From Rhodocyclaceae bacterium (lineage in GTDB: Bacteria; Pseudomonadota; Gammaproteobacteria; Burkholderiales; Rhodocyclaceae), in contig JACFMQ010000002.1 in assembly GCA_019455325.1 (NCBI GenBank), forward strand, positions 145,353-209,352: DNA of 64,000 bases, in the 5' to 3' direction. The first letter of the stretch is position 1; the number at the start of each line of letters is the position of its first letter. A program made the translations under genes and the position numbers. This document shows, piece after piece, positions 16,632-27,392 of this stretch. A model generated the notes under the pieces. That model had not been told where the DNA came from, did no database searches, and was given only the letters and a program-made list of their open reading frames with translations.

Positions 16632-17615
16632 ATGGAGTTTTCTACTGGAAATGTTCGTCTCTGGTCGAGACTGGGACCGCGAGGCATGTTCGGGCAGGCG
16701 ATTCTCGCGCTCGCCGAACACCATCCGGAACTGATGGTTCTCTCGGCGGACCTGGGCAATTCCTCCGGACTGGATCGCTTTAAGCAAAGCTATCCGGAGC
16801 GCTACCTGAACGTCGGCATCGCCGAACAGAACCTGATCGGCGTCGCCGGCGGACTGGCGAAGGAGGGATTCACCGTTTTCGCCACCTCCTTCGCCCCGTT
16901 CATCACCATGCGCGCCGCCGAACAGATCCGCATGAACCTCGGCTACATGGCGTTCAACGTCAAGGCCGTCGGCATCGGTAGCGGCCTTGGCATGGGTTTC
17001 CTGGGCAACTCACACTACGGGCTCGAAGACGCCGCCATCATGCGCAGCATCCCCAATCTGACCGTTGTCAGCCCTGCCGACTGCGGCGAAATCGCCAAAA
17101 CGGTGTTTGCCGCAGCACGTCACCCCGGCCCGATGTATATCCGGCTGACCGGCGCGCCCAACACCCCGATCGTCTATCGTGAGGATTACGCCTTCCAGAT
17201 CGGGCAAGCCATCACCCTTCGCGAAGGCGACGATATTGCGCTGGTAGCCACCGGTTCGATGGTCCATGCCGCACTTGCCGCCGCCGACCTCCTTGCGCAA
17301 GAGGGCCTGGCCTGCAGCGTCACCAACATGCATACCCTGAAACCGCTCGATACCGCGCACCTCGACCGCCTTGCGCGCACTGCCCGCCTGATCGTGACGA
17401 TCGAGGAACACAGCCGCACAGGAGGCCTGGGGAGCGCCGTTGCCGAACATCTCTGTGCGATGGATGACCATCCGCCCCAGCTTCTGATCGCCTTGCCGGA
17501 CGAATTCGGGAAAAGCGGGGAGTACAGCTTCCTGCTCGACCACTACGGACTGACGCCGGCAAAACTGGCTGCCAGAGTCAGCGAGCGGTATCGGCTCCTG
17601 GCGCCTGCCACCTGA
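16632..17615 (+). CDS. Transketolase-like protein, C-terminal half
   Basis: This 327-residue protein has the pyrimidine-binding domain of TPP enzymes with the catalytic glutamate Glu65 in GIAEQN, followed by the transketolase C-terminal domain. It pairs with the preceding gene to give one transketolase-like active site. Similar split pairs also occur as 1-deoxyxylulose-5-phosphate-synthase-like enzymes in sugar and secondary metabolism, so the product could be a ketose or an acyloin. It is the last gene of the plus-strand run; a hairpin at 17706-17724 separates it from the convergent glycosyltransferase fusion. Confidence 0.87.
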   Translation: MEFSTGNVRLWSRLGPRGMFGQAILALAEHHPELMVLSADLGNSSGLDRFKQSYPERYLNVGIAEQNLIGVAGGLAKEGFTVFATSFAPFITMRAAEQIRMNLGYMAFNVKAVGIGSGLGMGFLGNSHYGLEDAAIMRSIPNLTVVSPADCGEIAKTVFAAARHPGPMYIRLTGAPNTPIVYREDYAFQIGQAITLREGDDIALVATGSMVHAALAAADLLAQEGLACSVTNMHTLKPLDTAHLDRLARTARLIVTIEEHSRTGGLGSAVAEHLCAMDDHPPQLLIALPDEFGKSGEYSFLLDHYGLTPAKLAARVSERYRLLAPAT

Positions 17616-17705
17616 ATTGGATCAGGCAAGCCATGATGCATGGCAACCCCGGTCAGATGGCTTGGACCGAAGCTGCCAGTTCGGCACCGATAGCGGCATG
17701 CTAGT

Positions 17706-17724
17706 CTGACACCCTCGGTGTCAG
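17706..17724. terminator. Hairpin between convergent genes
   Basis: CTGACACC and GGTGTCAG pair around a three-base loop. It lies between the end of the transketolase half and the end of the minus-strand fusion gene. There is no clear U-tract on either side, so it could act weakly in both directions. Confidence 0.45.
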
Positions 17725-17733
17725 CTGAAAAAT

Positions 17734-19899
17734 CTACTTCACTGGCGTCGCTTTCGGGTCGGCAATTGCCACTCGAATGATATTGGACAGGGATTCGCCA
17801 TCGAAAGCGTATGCCCCGGCGGCCATTTCGTTCATTTTCGACGGTAGTGCGAGAAGCCTGTCAACGACTTCATCCTTCTTGCACGAAGCGATCTCCCGCG
17901 CCCAGAGGAATGTGCGGTTCGCATAATAATCGGCCAGCCCGGATTCCCCGATTCGCCGATAGTAAAGAAATAATGAATAGCTGGTCATGAGGTCGAGTAT
18001 CCATCTCCCCTCCCGACTCTCGCCGGTAAATATTCCGCCCGAATGCTGGCGGTGTATCGAAGGCAGAACGCTATCGAGGTAGTGCCCGCGACCGTGCCAT
18101 CCGATCAGTGACCACAGGAACATGTCTCCCGCTCCGGTGGTGTAATGCTCGGGCGGAATCGGCTGGATCAGGTTGCGGAACATGACCGTCAGACTATTGA
18201 TCGGCGGCGCCTGCTTCAGCTCATCCACTGTCAGGTCGCGCCGGTTTCCGCCAACGTAGGAATAGTCGAGGCGGGGCATCTGCCCATGACGATGGGAATT
18301 GACGGTGGAATATACGATGGCAACATCGGGATTAGACTCCAGGTAATCCACCTGTTTCTGGAGTTTTTGCCTGTCCGCCCAGTAATCGTCTCCTTCGCAG
18401 AGGGCAATGTATTTGCCCTTTGCCTGGGAAATCAGATTTATGAAATTTCTGTTCGCTCCCAGATTTTTCTCGTTGAAGAAAGGCCGGAGCGTACATCGTT
18501 GATTGCTGGAAAACTCTTCTATCACCTGCCGCGTCGCATCGGTGCTGCAATCCTCGCCGATCAGAACCTCGTAATCGAAATCCGTTTCCTGGTGCAGGAA
18601 CGAATCAAGCGCATCGCGGATCAGGGGCGCATGGTTGTACGTGATGCAAACCACGCTGACCAGCGGTTTCTTGCTCCTCGTTCGGCGGGCCGGGCGGCGG
18701 CCTGCCGGCGCAGGAACGTCGGTGAGCGCCTTTTTCCTGAACAGGAAAAAGGGTTCCTTGGCGTTGACGCCCAGCACCGTGGCGACGGTCGAATCAAACA
18801 AGGAGTCGTGCGACGCAACCAGAGGGTCAAGATGCGCGGAGAATCTCTCGAAGATATCGCGCCCGAAAAGCCGCACGTGGTCTTCCTGCCCGTAGAACTC
18901 CAGGCGCAGCGCATCCGTATCGATTCCCGGGTCTTCAAAAGTTTTATGCAGAACGCTGGAATAAGGCGTTTGCAGAATGGCGATGCCATCCGCCTTCAGG
19001 ACGCGACTTATCTCCACCAGAGCAGCGTCCGGGTCGGCCACGTGTTCCATGACGTGATTGGCGATCACATAATCGAACGAGGCATCCGAATACGGTATTT
19101 TTTCGATGTTTATCTTTTCGAAGCGAAGATCCTGCGAGTAAGGATCGGCAAAGACATGCACCTCCGGGTCGAACTGCGCAATATGGGAAACGAATCCCCA
19201 CTCCGGGGCAAAATGCAGTATTCGCGCGTCCTTTTTCAGGACATCGAGCACCGTGCAGTAAAGTTTCAGGTGCCGCTCCCTGTCGGTGCAGGCGCAGTGC
19301 GGGCAGGCGAAATTATCGGGATCCGAGCCGATCACGTCCAGCGATACCATCGCATGCGGCTGATTGCGCCACCCGCCGCGATAGGGAAGGAAGCGTTCGA
19401 CTTCCCCCTGGCAATAGTTGCAGTATTTTTTATGCGACGGGGCATCCGGCGCGGCCACGGGTTCGGCCGCAGCGCCGAGCCGCTCCAGATGGCCGAGGGC
19501 GATGCCGAGAAGCGTCGGGTCTGCCACTGCCGTCCGTTTCAAATCCTGAACGGCCGCCTGCCAGTCCTTGACCGCCTCTTCCGGGCGCCCCAGCAACTCG
19601 CGCACCGCCCCCAGGTCGATGCGCGCCTGGACGAAATCGGGTTTCTGCCTCAAGGACGCCAGGTAGGCAGCCTCCGCACCGGCGAAGTCTCCTGCTGCTT
19701 TCAGCAGAATGCCCAGGTTGAACTGGGCAGCCCAATCCACGGGCGACGCGGTGGATTTCAACCACTGTCGATAAATCGCGATGGCTTCCTCGCGCTTGCC
19801 TTCGGCCAGCAAGGACTCCGCCTGGTTGATGGTTTCACTCAGATCGGGCCGGTGTTTTTTGCCTGTAGACCGACGATGGGAAGAAGAGGCTTTGGTCAT
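17734..19899 (-). CDS. TPR-methyltransferase-GT2 glycosyltransferase fusion
   Basis: This 721-residue multidomain protein has TPR-like helices at about 20-120, then a zinc-ribbon-like set of cysteines (160, 163, 199, 202). A class I SAM methyltransferase follows, with HFAPEWG at 229-235 and NHVMEHV at 281-287. A basic linker leads to a GT-A family 2 glycosyltransferase from about 412, with GEDCSTD at 448-454 and EGDDYW at 502-507. One polypeptide may therefore both methylate and transfer a sugar. Such combinations are known in flagellin and O-antigen glycan loci. The start at ATG 19899 fits the domain start but lacks a clear ribosome site; the frame stays open upstream to 20100. GC content is lower than in its right-hand neighbours. 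It converges with the sugar cluster and is its likely glycosyltransferase. Confidence 0.82.
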   Translation of the reverse strand: MTKASSSHRRSTGKKHRPDLSETINQAESLLAEGKREEAIAIYRQWLKSTASPVDWAAQFNLGILLKAAGDFAGAEAAYLASLRQKPDFVQARIDLGAVRELLGRPEEAVKDWQAAVQDLKRTAVADPTLLGIALGHLERLGAAAEPVAAPDAPSHKKYCNYCQGEVERFLPYRGGWRNQPHAMVSLDVIGSDPDNFACPHCACTDRERHLKLYCTVLDVLKKDARILHFAPEWGFVSHIAQFDPEVHVFADPYSQDLRFEKINIEKIPYSDASFDYVIANHVMEHVADPDAALVEISRVLKADGIAILQTPYSSVLHKTFEDPGIDTDALRLEFYGQEDHVRLFGRDIFERFSAHLDPLVASHDSLFDSTVATVLGVNAKEPFFLFRKKALTDVPAPAGRRPARRTRSKKPLVSVVCITYNHAPLIRDALDSFLHQETDFDYEVLIGEDCSTDATRQVIEEFSSNQRCTLRPFFNEKNLGANRNFINLISQAKGKYIALCEGDDYWADRQKLQKQVDYLESNPDVAIVYSTVNSHRHGQMPRLDYSYVGGNRRDLTVDELKQAPPINSLTVMFRNLIQPIPPEHYTTGAGDMFLWSLIGWHGRGHYLDSVLPSIHRQHSGGIFTGESREGRWILDLMTSYSLFLYYRRIGESGLADYYANRTFLWAREIASCKKDEVVDRLLALPSKMNEMAAGAYAFDGESLSNIIRVAIADPKATPVK

Positions 19900-22409
<2,510 letters not shown>

Positions 22410-22414
22410 CCGCC

Positions 22415-23032
22415 ATGCCGCGCAAGAAGACCGAACCCGGGCTGGAGCCGAACCGCCGCGCCGAGCTGCTGCGCGCGGCGGCGCGGCTGTTCGTCGAGAA
22501 GGGCTTCGCCGCCACGACCACGCGCGACATCGCCGAGGCCGTGGGCATGCGCTCGGGCAGCCCGTTCTACCACTTCCGCAGCAAGCAGGAACTGCTCAAG
22601 GCGGCGATGATCGAAGGACTGGATGCCGGCCACGCGCGGCTCCTCGCCGCCATCGACGGCATCGCCGATCCGGAAGCGCGCCTGCGCACGCTGGTGCGCG
22701 TCCACCTCGGCACGCTGCTCGAAGGCGACTGCCGCTCGCCGCTGCTGGTCGGCGAGGCGCGCGCGCTCGACGAGCCGGCGCGCGCCGAGATCGCCGCCGC
22801 CTTCGACCGCTACCAGGCGCCCTGGCAACAGACGCTGGACGATCTGGCCGCGGCCGGCAGGCTGGCCTCGGCGGCGCCGCCGGTGCGCCTGCTGCTCTTC
22901 GGCATGCTCAACTGGAGCAGCCACTGGTATCGGCCGGACGGCGCGCTGTCGGTCGACGAACTGGCCGACGCGGCGGTGACGATGCTGCTCGACACGCCGC
23001 GCGCCGCCGCAGGCAAAGGAGCGAAGCGATGA
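22415..23032 (+). CDS. TetR/AcrR-family transcriptional regulator
   Basis: This 205-residue protein has an N-terminal helix-turn-helix of the TetR type: ARLFVEKGFAATTTRDIAEAVGMRSGSPFYHFRSKQELL split over residues 18-57. A helical ligand domain follows. It starts six bases after fadH and its TGA is overlapped by the next ATG, so it is cotranscribed with genes it may control. TetR regulators of fatty acid degradation usually respond to acyl-CoA; that ligand is a guess here. The C-terminal AAAGKGAKR tail is unstructured. Confidence 0.9.
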   Translation: MPRKKTEPGLEPNRRAELLRAAARLFVEKGFAATTTRDIAEAVGMRSGSPFYHFRSKQELLKAAMIEGLDAGHARLLAAIDGIADPEARLRTLVRVHLGTLLEGDCRSPLLVGEARALDEPARAEIAAAFDRYQAPWQQTLDDLAAAGRLASAAPPVRLLLFGMLNWSSHWYRPDGALSVDELADAAVTMLLDTPRAAAGKGAKR

Positions 23033-23895
23033 GCAAACACCCGCAGCCGGAAACCATCCACGCCGCCGACGGCCACGCCCTCGCCGCGTGCTTCTTCCCG
23101 CCCGACGGCGCGTATCCGGCGCCCAGGGGCGCCGTGCTCATCGTGCCGGCGATGGGCGTCGGCCAGGAGTACTACGCCGACTTCGCCCGCTGGCTGGCGG
23201 CGCACGGCTACGCTGCCGTCACCTTCGACTACCGCGGCATGGGCCGTTCGCGCCGCGGCAGCCTGCGCGGCTTCGCCGCCGACATTTTCGACTGGGCGAA
23301 GCTCGACTGCGCGGCCGCCGCCGACGCGCTGACGCGGCGCTTCCCGGACGTGCCGCTGTACTGGATCGGCCACAGCCTGGGCGGGCAGATCCTCGCCTTC
23401 TTCCCGCAGCACGAACGGCTGGCGAAGGCGATCACCATCGGCACCGGCAGCGGCTACTGGCGCGAGAACGTGTGGACGCTGAAGAGCTACGTCTGGTGGC
23501 TGTGGTACGTGGTGGTGCCGCTGACGCTGCCGCTGTTCGGCTACTTCCCCGGCCGCCGGCTGAAGAAGGTCGGCGACCTGCCGCGCGGCGTCATGGCGCA
23601 GTGGCGGCGCTGGTGCCTGGACCGCGACTACGCGGTCGGCGTCGAGGGCGAGCCGGTGCGCCGGCAGTACGCGGCGGTGACGACGCCGATCGTCTCGCTC
23701 TCGTTCACCGACGACGAGTTCATGTCGGCGAGGAACACCGAGTCGCTGCACGGCTTCTACACCAACGCCCGGCGCACGATGAAGCGCATCGCGCCGGGCG
23801 ACGTCGGCGCCAAGCGCATCGGCCACTTCGGCTTCTTCCGGCACCGCTTCGCCGAGACGCTGTGGGCGCGCCACCTGCTGCCGGAACTCGGCTGA
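23029..23895 (+). CDS. Alpha/beta hydrolase (serine aminopeptidase S33-like)
   Basis: This 288-residue cytoplasmic alpha/beta hydrolase has a nucleophile elbow GHSLGGQ, an oxyanion region after VPAMGVGQEYY, and an acid residue in SFTDDEFM. A late histidine in IGHFGFF would complete the triad. The cap contains a hydrophobic, Trp-rich segment (YVWWLWYVVVPLTLPLFGYF) that may bind a lipid or membrane. ATG overlaps the TetR stop by four bases. An esterase or thioesterase acting on lipid-derived substrates would suit the fadH context, but the substrate cannot be read. Confidence 0.8.
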   Translation: MSKHPQPETIHAADGHALAACFFPPDGAYPAPRGAVLIVPAMGVGQEYYADFARWLAAHGYAAVTFDYRGMGRSRRGSLRGFAADIFDWAKLDCAAAADALTRRFPDVPLYWIGHSLGGQILAFFPQHERLAKAITIGTGSGYWRENVWTLKSYVWWLWYVVVPLTLPLFGYFPGRRLKKVGDLPRGVMAQWRRWCLDRDYAVGVEGEPVRRQYAAVTTPIVSLSFTDDEFMSARNTESLHGFYTNARRTMKRIAPGDVGAKRIGHFGFFRHRFAETLWARHLLPELG

Positions 23896-23900
23896 CCGCC

Positions 23901-24434
23901 ATGTCCCCCCGCCCACTCGCCTTCGTCGCCGCCATGTGCGCGCTGCTTGCCGCCTGCGCCGGCTACGACGGCCGCGGCCTGAAGCCCGGTACGTCCACGG
24001 CCGCGGAGGTGACGGCGAGCATGGGCGAACCGGCGATGCGCTGGCGCGAGGCGGACGGTTCGCAGGTGCTCGCTTTCCCGCGCGGCCCGGAAGGCGCGCA
24101 CACCTTCATGGTCCGCATCGGCGCCGACGGGCGCCTGCAACACATCGGCAACGTCCTCGACGAGCGCGTCTTCGCCCGCATCGCAGCGGGCGACACGCAG
24201 GAAAAGGTGCTGCGCCTGATCGGTCCGCCGACGCCGCACTGGACCGCCTATTTCGCCGCCCGCGACGAACTGGTCTGGGAGTGGCTGTACTGCGATGGCG
24301 GCGGCCAGCTCGCCCGCTTCGACGTGCTCTTCGACGGCACCACGCAGCGCGTCCGCAGCACCCTGTCGCGGCCGGACTACCGCGGCCCGGACGGCGCCGT
24401 GCCGCCCTGCGGCCGCATTCCGTCGGCGCCGTAG
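23901..24434 (+). CDS. Putative outer-membrane-assembly-like (SmpA/BamE-type) lipoprotein
   Basis: This 177-residue protein starts with a lipoprotein signal whose lipobox is LLAAC, the cysteine near residue 19. The mature part carries two short repeats of the kind seen in SmpA/OmlA domains: GTSTAAEVTASMGEP and GDTQEKVLRLIGPP, each with a helix followed by a GxP turn. That resembles BamE-like folds, though it is not the housekeeping BamE. It follows the hydrolase by five bases and ends eight bases before a convergent hydrolase. Confidence 0.7.
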   Translation: MSPRPLAFVAAMCALLAACAGYDGRGLKPGTSTAAEVTASMGEPAMRWREADGSQVLAFPRGPEGAHTFMVRIGADGRLQHIGNVLDERVFARIAAGDTQEKVLRLIGPPTPHWTAYFAARDELVWEWLYCDGGGQLARFDVLFDGTTQRVRSTLSRPDYRGPDGAVPPCGRIPSAP

Positions 24435-24441
24435 CAGCGGC

Positions 24442-25212
24442 TCAGCCGGCGCACTCGCGCAGGAAGTCGCGCATCAGGCGAAGCACGGTTTCCGCCTGCT
24501 CGCGGTGCGGCGTGTGCGCACAGTCGGCGATCATCGCCGGCCGCCGCCGCGCGTCGCCGGCGACGATCGCCTCGACCTGCACCGGCGTGCCGTACTGATC
24601 GTCGAGCCCCTGGATCGCCAGCACCGGCGCCGCGATCGCCGGCAGCAGCGCCGTGACGTTCCAATCGCGGAACGACGCGTCGAGCCAGATCCCGTGCCAG
24701 GCGCGGAACACCGCGTCGGCCCGCTCGCCGTGGTGGCGCGCCAGCCCGCGCAGCCGGCCGGCGGCGTGCGCGGCGACGGCATCGCGGATGCCGGCGAGCG
24801 TCACGTCCTCGACGAAGACGTGCGCCGCCTCGGTGATCAGCGCGCGCAGCCGCGGCGGCCGGGTGGCCGCGTGGATCAGGCCGATGCTGCCGCCGTCGGA
24901 GTGGCCGACGAGCGCGTAGTCGCTTTCCGGCAGCAGCCGTTCGAGCACCGCCGGTAGCTCGTCGAGCGCGTAGTCGTGCAGGTAGCGCGCGTCGCGCGGC
25001 CTGGGCAGCGGCGACGACCGGCCGTAGCCGACGCGGTCGTAGACCAGGCCGGGGCAGCCGGTGGCCGCGCACAGACGCTGCGGGAAGTCGCCCCACATCG
25101 TGGTGCAGCCAAGGCCCTCGTGCAGGAAGACGAGATGCGGCCGCCCCACTTCCGTGGCGGCGATGGTTTCGTAGTGGATGGCCCGGCCGGGGCCGAGCGA
25201 GAGCAGCGGCAT
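24442..25212 (-). CDS. Alpha/beta hydrolase
   Basis: This 256-residue alpha/beta hydrolase has HEGLG as the oxyanion loop, the nucleophile serine in GHSDGGS, an aspartate in IQGLDDQYG and a histidine in CAHTPHREQ. This full triad and the size suggest an esterase or C-C bond hydrolase of the methylesterase/BphD-like group. It lies 43 bases downstream of the sulfurtransferase on the same strand and may share its transcript. Substrate unknown. Confidence 0.82.
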   Translation of the reverse strand: MPLLSLGPGRAIHYETIAATEVGRPHLVFLHEGLGCTTMWGDFPQRLCAATGCPGLVYDRVGYGRSSPLPRPRDARYLHDYALDELPAVLERLLPESDYALVGHSDGGSIGLIHAATRPPRLRALITEAAHVFVEDVTLAGIRDAVAAHAAGRLRGLARHHGERADAVFRAWHGIWLDASFRDWNVTALLPAIAAPVLAIQGLDDQYGTPVQVEAIVAGDARRRPAMIADCAHTPHREQAETVLRLMRDFLRECAG

Positions 25213-25255
25213 GCGCGGCCGACCTACGGGCGCGTCCCGGTCGCGGGCACGCGCT

Positions 25256-26092
25256 TCAAGCCACCGGCCGCGCCGGATCGCTGCACCACTCGCTCCACGA
25301 GCCGGGGTAAAGCTTCGCGCCGTGCAGGCCGGCGATCTCCATGGCCAGCAGGTCGAGGCAGGCGGAGACGCCGGAGCCGCAGTACGCGACCGCCTGCTCC
25401 GGCGCGTTGCCGGCGAGCAGCGCCAGGTATTCCGAGCGCAGCAGCGCCGCCGGCTTGAAGCGGCCGTCGGCCTCCAGGTTGTCCTTGAAGAAGCGGTTGC
25501 GCGCGCCGGGGATGTGGCCGCCGACCGGGTCGATGGTCTCGTTCTCGCCGCGGAAGCGGTCCGGGCCGCGCGCGTCGATCAGGCACAGGTCGGGCGAATC
25601 GAGATGCGCCAGCAGCCCGCCGGCGTCGACCGTGCCGCCCTGCACGCGGCCGCGGAATGCGACCGGCGGCGGCTTCGTCGGTTCGGCGGTCAGCGGCCGG
25701 CCTTCCGCCTGCCACAGCGGGAAGCCGCCGTCGAGGAAGGCGACCCGGTCGTGGCCGAGCCAGCGCAGCAGCCACCACAGGCGGCCGGCGATCATGCCCT
25801 GCGCGTCGTCGTAGACCACGACCTGCGCGTCGTTGCCGATGCCGGCCTCGCCCAGGCGCGTCATCAGGCGCTGCGGGTCGGGCAGCGGATGGCGGCCGTT
25901 CCTGCCGGTCGTCGGCCCCGAGAGGTCGCGGTCGAGGTGCAGGAAGACGGCGCCGGGGATGTGCGACGCGGCGTAGACGCGCTCGCCGTAGCCGGGATCG
26001 GTCAGTTGGTGGCGCACATCGACGACGCGCCAGCCCGGATCGCCGAGATGGGCTTCCAGCGTCGCGCCGTCGACGAGGGTCGTGTACGCCAT
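25256..26092 (-). CDS. sseA: 3-mercaptopyruvate sulfurtransferase (two-domain rhodanese)
   Basis: This 278-residue protein has two tandem rhodanese domains. The active-site loop in the C-terminal domain is CGSGVSA, the form typical of 3-mercaptopyruvate sulfurtransferases rather than the CRKGVTA of thiosulfate enzymes. It transfers sulfane sulfur to cyanide or thiols. The N-terminal domain lacks a catalytic cysteine, as is usual. Its start is three bases after the stop of the SpoIIAA-like gene. Confidence 0.87.
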   Translation of the reverse strand: MAYTTLVDGATLEAHLGDPGWRVVDVRHQLTDPGYGERVYAASHIPGAVFLHLDRDLSGPTTGRNGRHPLPDPQRLMTRLGEAGIGNDAQVVVYDDAQGMIAGRLWWLLRWLGHDRVAFLDGGFPLWQAEGRPLTAEPTKPPPVAFRGRVQGGTVDAGGLLAHLDSPDLCLIDARGPDRFRGENETIDPVGGHIPGARNRFFKDNLEADGRFKPAALLRSEYLALLAGNAPEQAVAYCGSGVSACLDLLAMEIAGLHGAKLYPGSWSEWCSDPARPVA

Positions 26093-26095
26093 CGC

Positions 26096-26446
26096 TCAGG
26101 CGGCGACGCCGAGCCAGCCGGCGGCCTCGTCGGCGTCGGCGAAGACCTGCATCTCGGCGTTCACGAAGATCTGCGACAGCCAGGCCGCCCAGGTCAGCCA
26201 CTGGCTGTCGGTGACGACGGCGATGCGGGTGAAGTCGTTGGCGTGCGTGCGCGAGAACTTCAGTTCCTCCCAGGCCACGTCGAGCGTGAAGTCGGCCATC
26301 TCGCGCAGGTCGAAGAGCAGGTCGACCGGCCCTTCGAACTTCACCTTGAAATTGACCAGTTCCTCGAATTCCCGGTAGTCGGCGAGGGTGAACTCGCCGT
26401 AGACGGCAACGCTGACGCGATGCGGCTGGTGATCGGTGACGATCAT
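26096..26446 (-). CDS. SpoIIAA-like (STAS-related) protein
   Basis: This 116-residue protein has the alternating strand and helix pattern of the SpoIIAA-like family. The beta start VSVAVYGEFTLADYREFEELV is followed by DLLFDLREMADFTLDVAWEELKF and a hydrophobic WLTWAAW segment. Family members are small soluble proteins that may bind lipids or act in signalling; the role is not defined. It is cotranscribed with the sulfurtransferase. Confidence 0.78.
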   Translation of the reverse strand: MIVTDHQPHRVSVAVYGEFTLADYREFEELVNFKVKFEGPVDLLFDLREMADFTLDVAWEELKFSRTHANDFTRIAVVTDSQWLTWAAWLSQIFVNAEMQVFADADEAAGWLGVAA

Positions 26447-26483
26447 GGGCGGACTCCGTTGTTGTTGTCACTCGCGCTCAAGT

Positions 26484-27338
26484 TTAATCCTGTTCGGCCG
26501 GGTTGGCGCGCGAAACGCGCGTCGCCGCGATGCCGCTGGCGATGATCAGCGCGATGCCGAGCCAGGCGCCGGCGGACATGGTCTCGCCCCACAGCGCCAC
26601 GCCGAACAGGCTGGCGAAAACGATCGCGGTGTAGGCCAGGCTGGCGGCGACGATCGGCTTGCCGCGCCGGTAGGCGCGCGTCATGCACAGTTGCGCGATC
26701 GTCGCGAAGCCGCCGACGCCGAGGAGCAGCAGGCCGCCGCGCAGATCCACCGGATGGAACGCGTGGGCGAGCATCCACAGCGCGCTGCACGCCGTGGCGA
26801 CGAGCGAGAAGTAGAACACCGTGCGCGTCTCCGGCTCGCCGCGCGTGCCGAGTTCGCGCACGTTGAAGTAGGCGAGGCCGGAGATTATTCCCGAGCCGAG
26901 CGCGATCAGGCCGCCGAGCAACTGGTCGGCGGCCAGCGTCGGCCGCAGCAGCAGGACGACGCCGGCGAAGCCGACGGCGAGCGCGACGATCATGCCGGAG
27001 CGCAGGCGCATGCCAGCGAAGGCGGCGAAGTAGACGGCGAGGAACAGCGGCGAGGTGTAGTTCAGCGTCACGGCGGTCGCCAGCGGCAGCATGGCGATGG
27101 CGTAGAAGTACATGAGCAGCGAGACGAAGCCGCTGACTCCGCGCCAGAGCTGCAGGCGCCAGTACGGCGTGGCGAAGGCGACGCCGCGCGCGCGCACGAG
27201 GAGCGTCATCAGCGCGAGCGAGATGACGCTGCGGTAGAAGACGATCTCCGCCGCCGAAAAGCTGTCGGCCGCGAGCTTCACGCACACGCCCATGGCGGCG
27301 AAGAGGAAGCTGGCGACGACCATCCACAGGGCCTGCAT
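26484..27338 (-). CDS. EamA/DMT-superfamily transporter
   Basis: This 284-residue membrane protein has ten hydrophobic segments in two EamA repeats, the usual drug/metabolite transporter architecture. The first segment is WMVVASFLFAAMGVCVKLAA and the last GAWLGIALIIASGIAA. It would export or exchange a small metabolite across the inner membrane. The start at ATG 27338 is preferred: an in-frame TTG at 27362 lies inside a hairpin and T-run that looks like the terminator of the upstream Rieske gene. A further internal ATG at 27323 is possible. Confidence 0.85.
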   Translation of the reverse strand: MQALWMVVASFLFAAMGVCVKLAADSFSAAEIVFYRSVISLALMTLLVRARGVAFATPYWRLQLWRGVSGFVSLLMYFYAIAMLPLATAVTLNYTSPLFLAVYFAAFAGMRLRSGMIVALAVGFAGVVLLLRPTLAADQLLGGLIALGSGIISGLAYFNVRELGTRGEPETRTVFYFSLVATACSALWMLAHAFHPVDLRGGLLLLGVGGFATIAQLCMTRAYRRGKPIVAASLAYTAIVFASLFGVALWGETMSAGAWLGIALIIASGIAATRVSRANPAEQD

Positions 27339-27348
27339 GACGTTCAAG

Positions 27349-27372
27349 AAAAACGCCGGCAACGGCCGGCGT
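27349..27372 (-). terminator. Rho-independent terminator of the Rieske oxygenase gene
   Basis: On the minus strand, ACGCCGGC and its complement form an 8-bp GC-rich stem with loop CGTT, followed by five T residues (27353-27349). It sits 20 bases after the oxygenase stop. Confidence 0.75.
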
Positions 27373-27392
27373 CCTTCCGTCTCCTTTCGCGC

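Noticed and set aside
24295-26545. Plus-strand frames over the hydrolase, sulfurtransferase and SpoIIAA-like genes
   Set aside because: The minus-strand frames carry full catalytic motifs; the plus frames are Arg- and Ala-rich without motifs.
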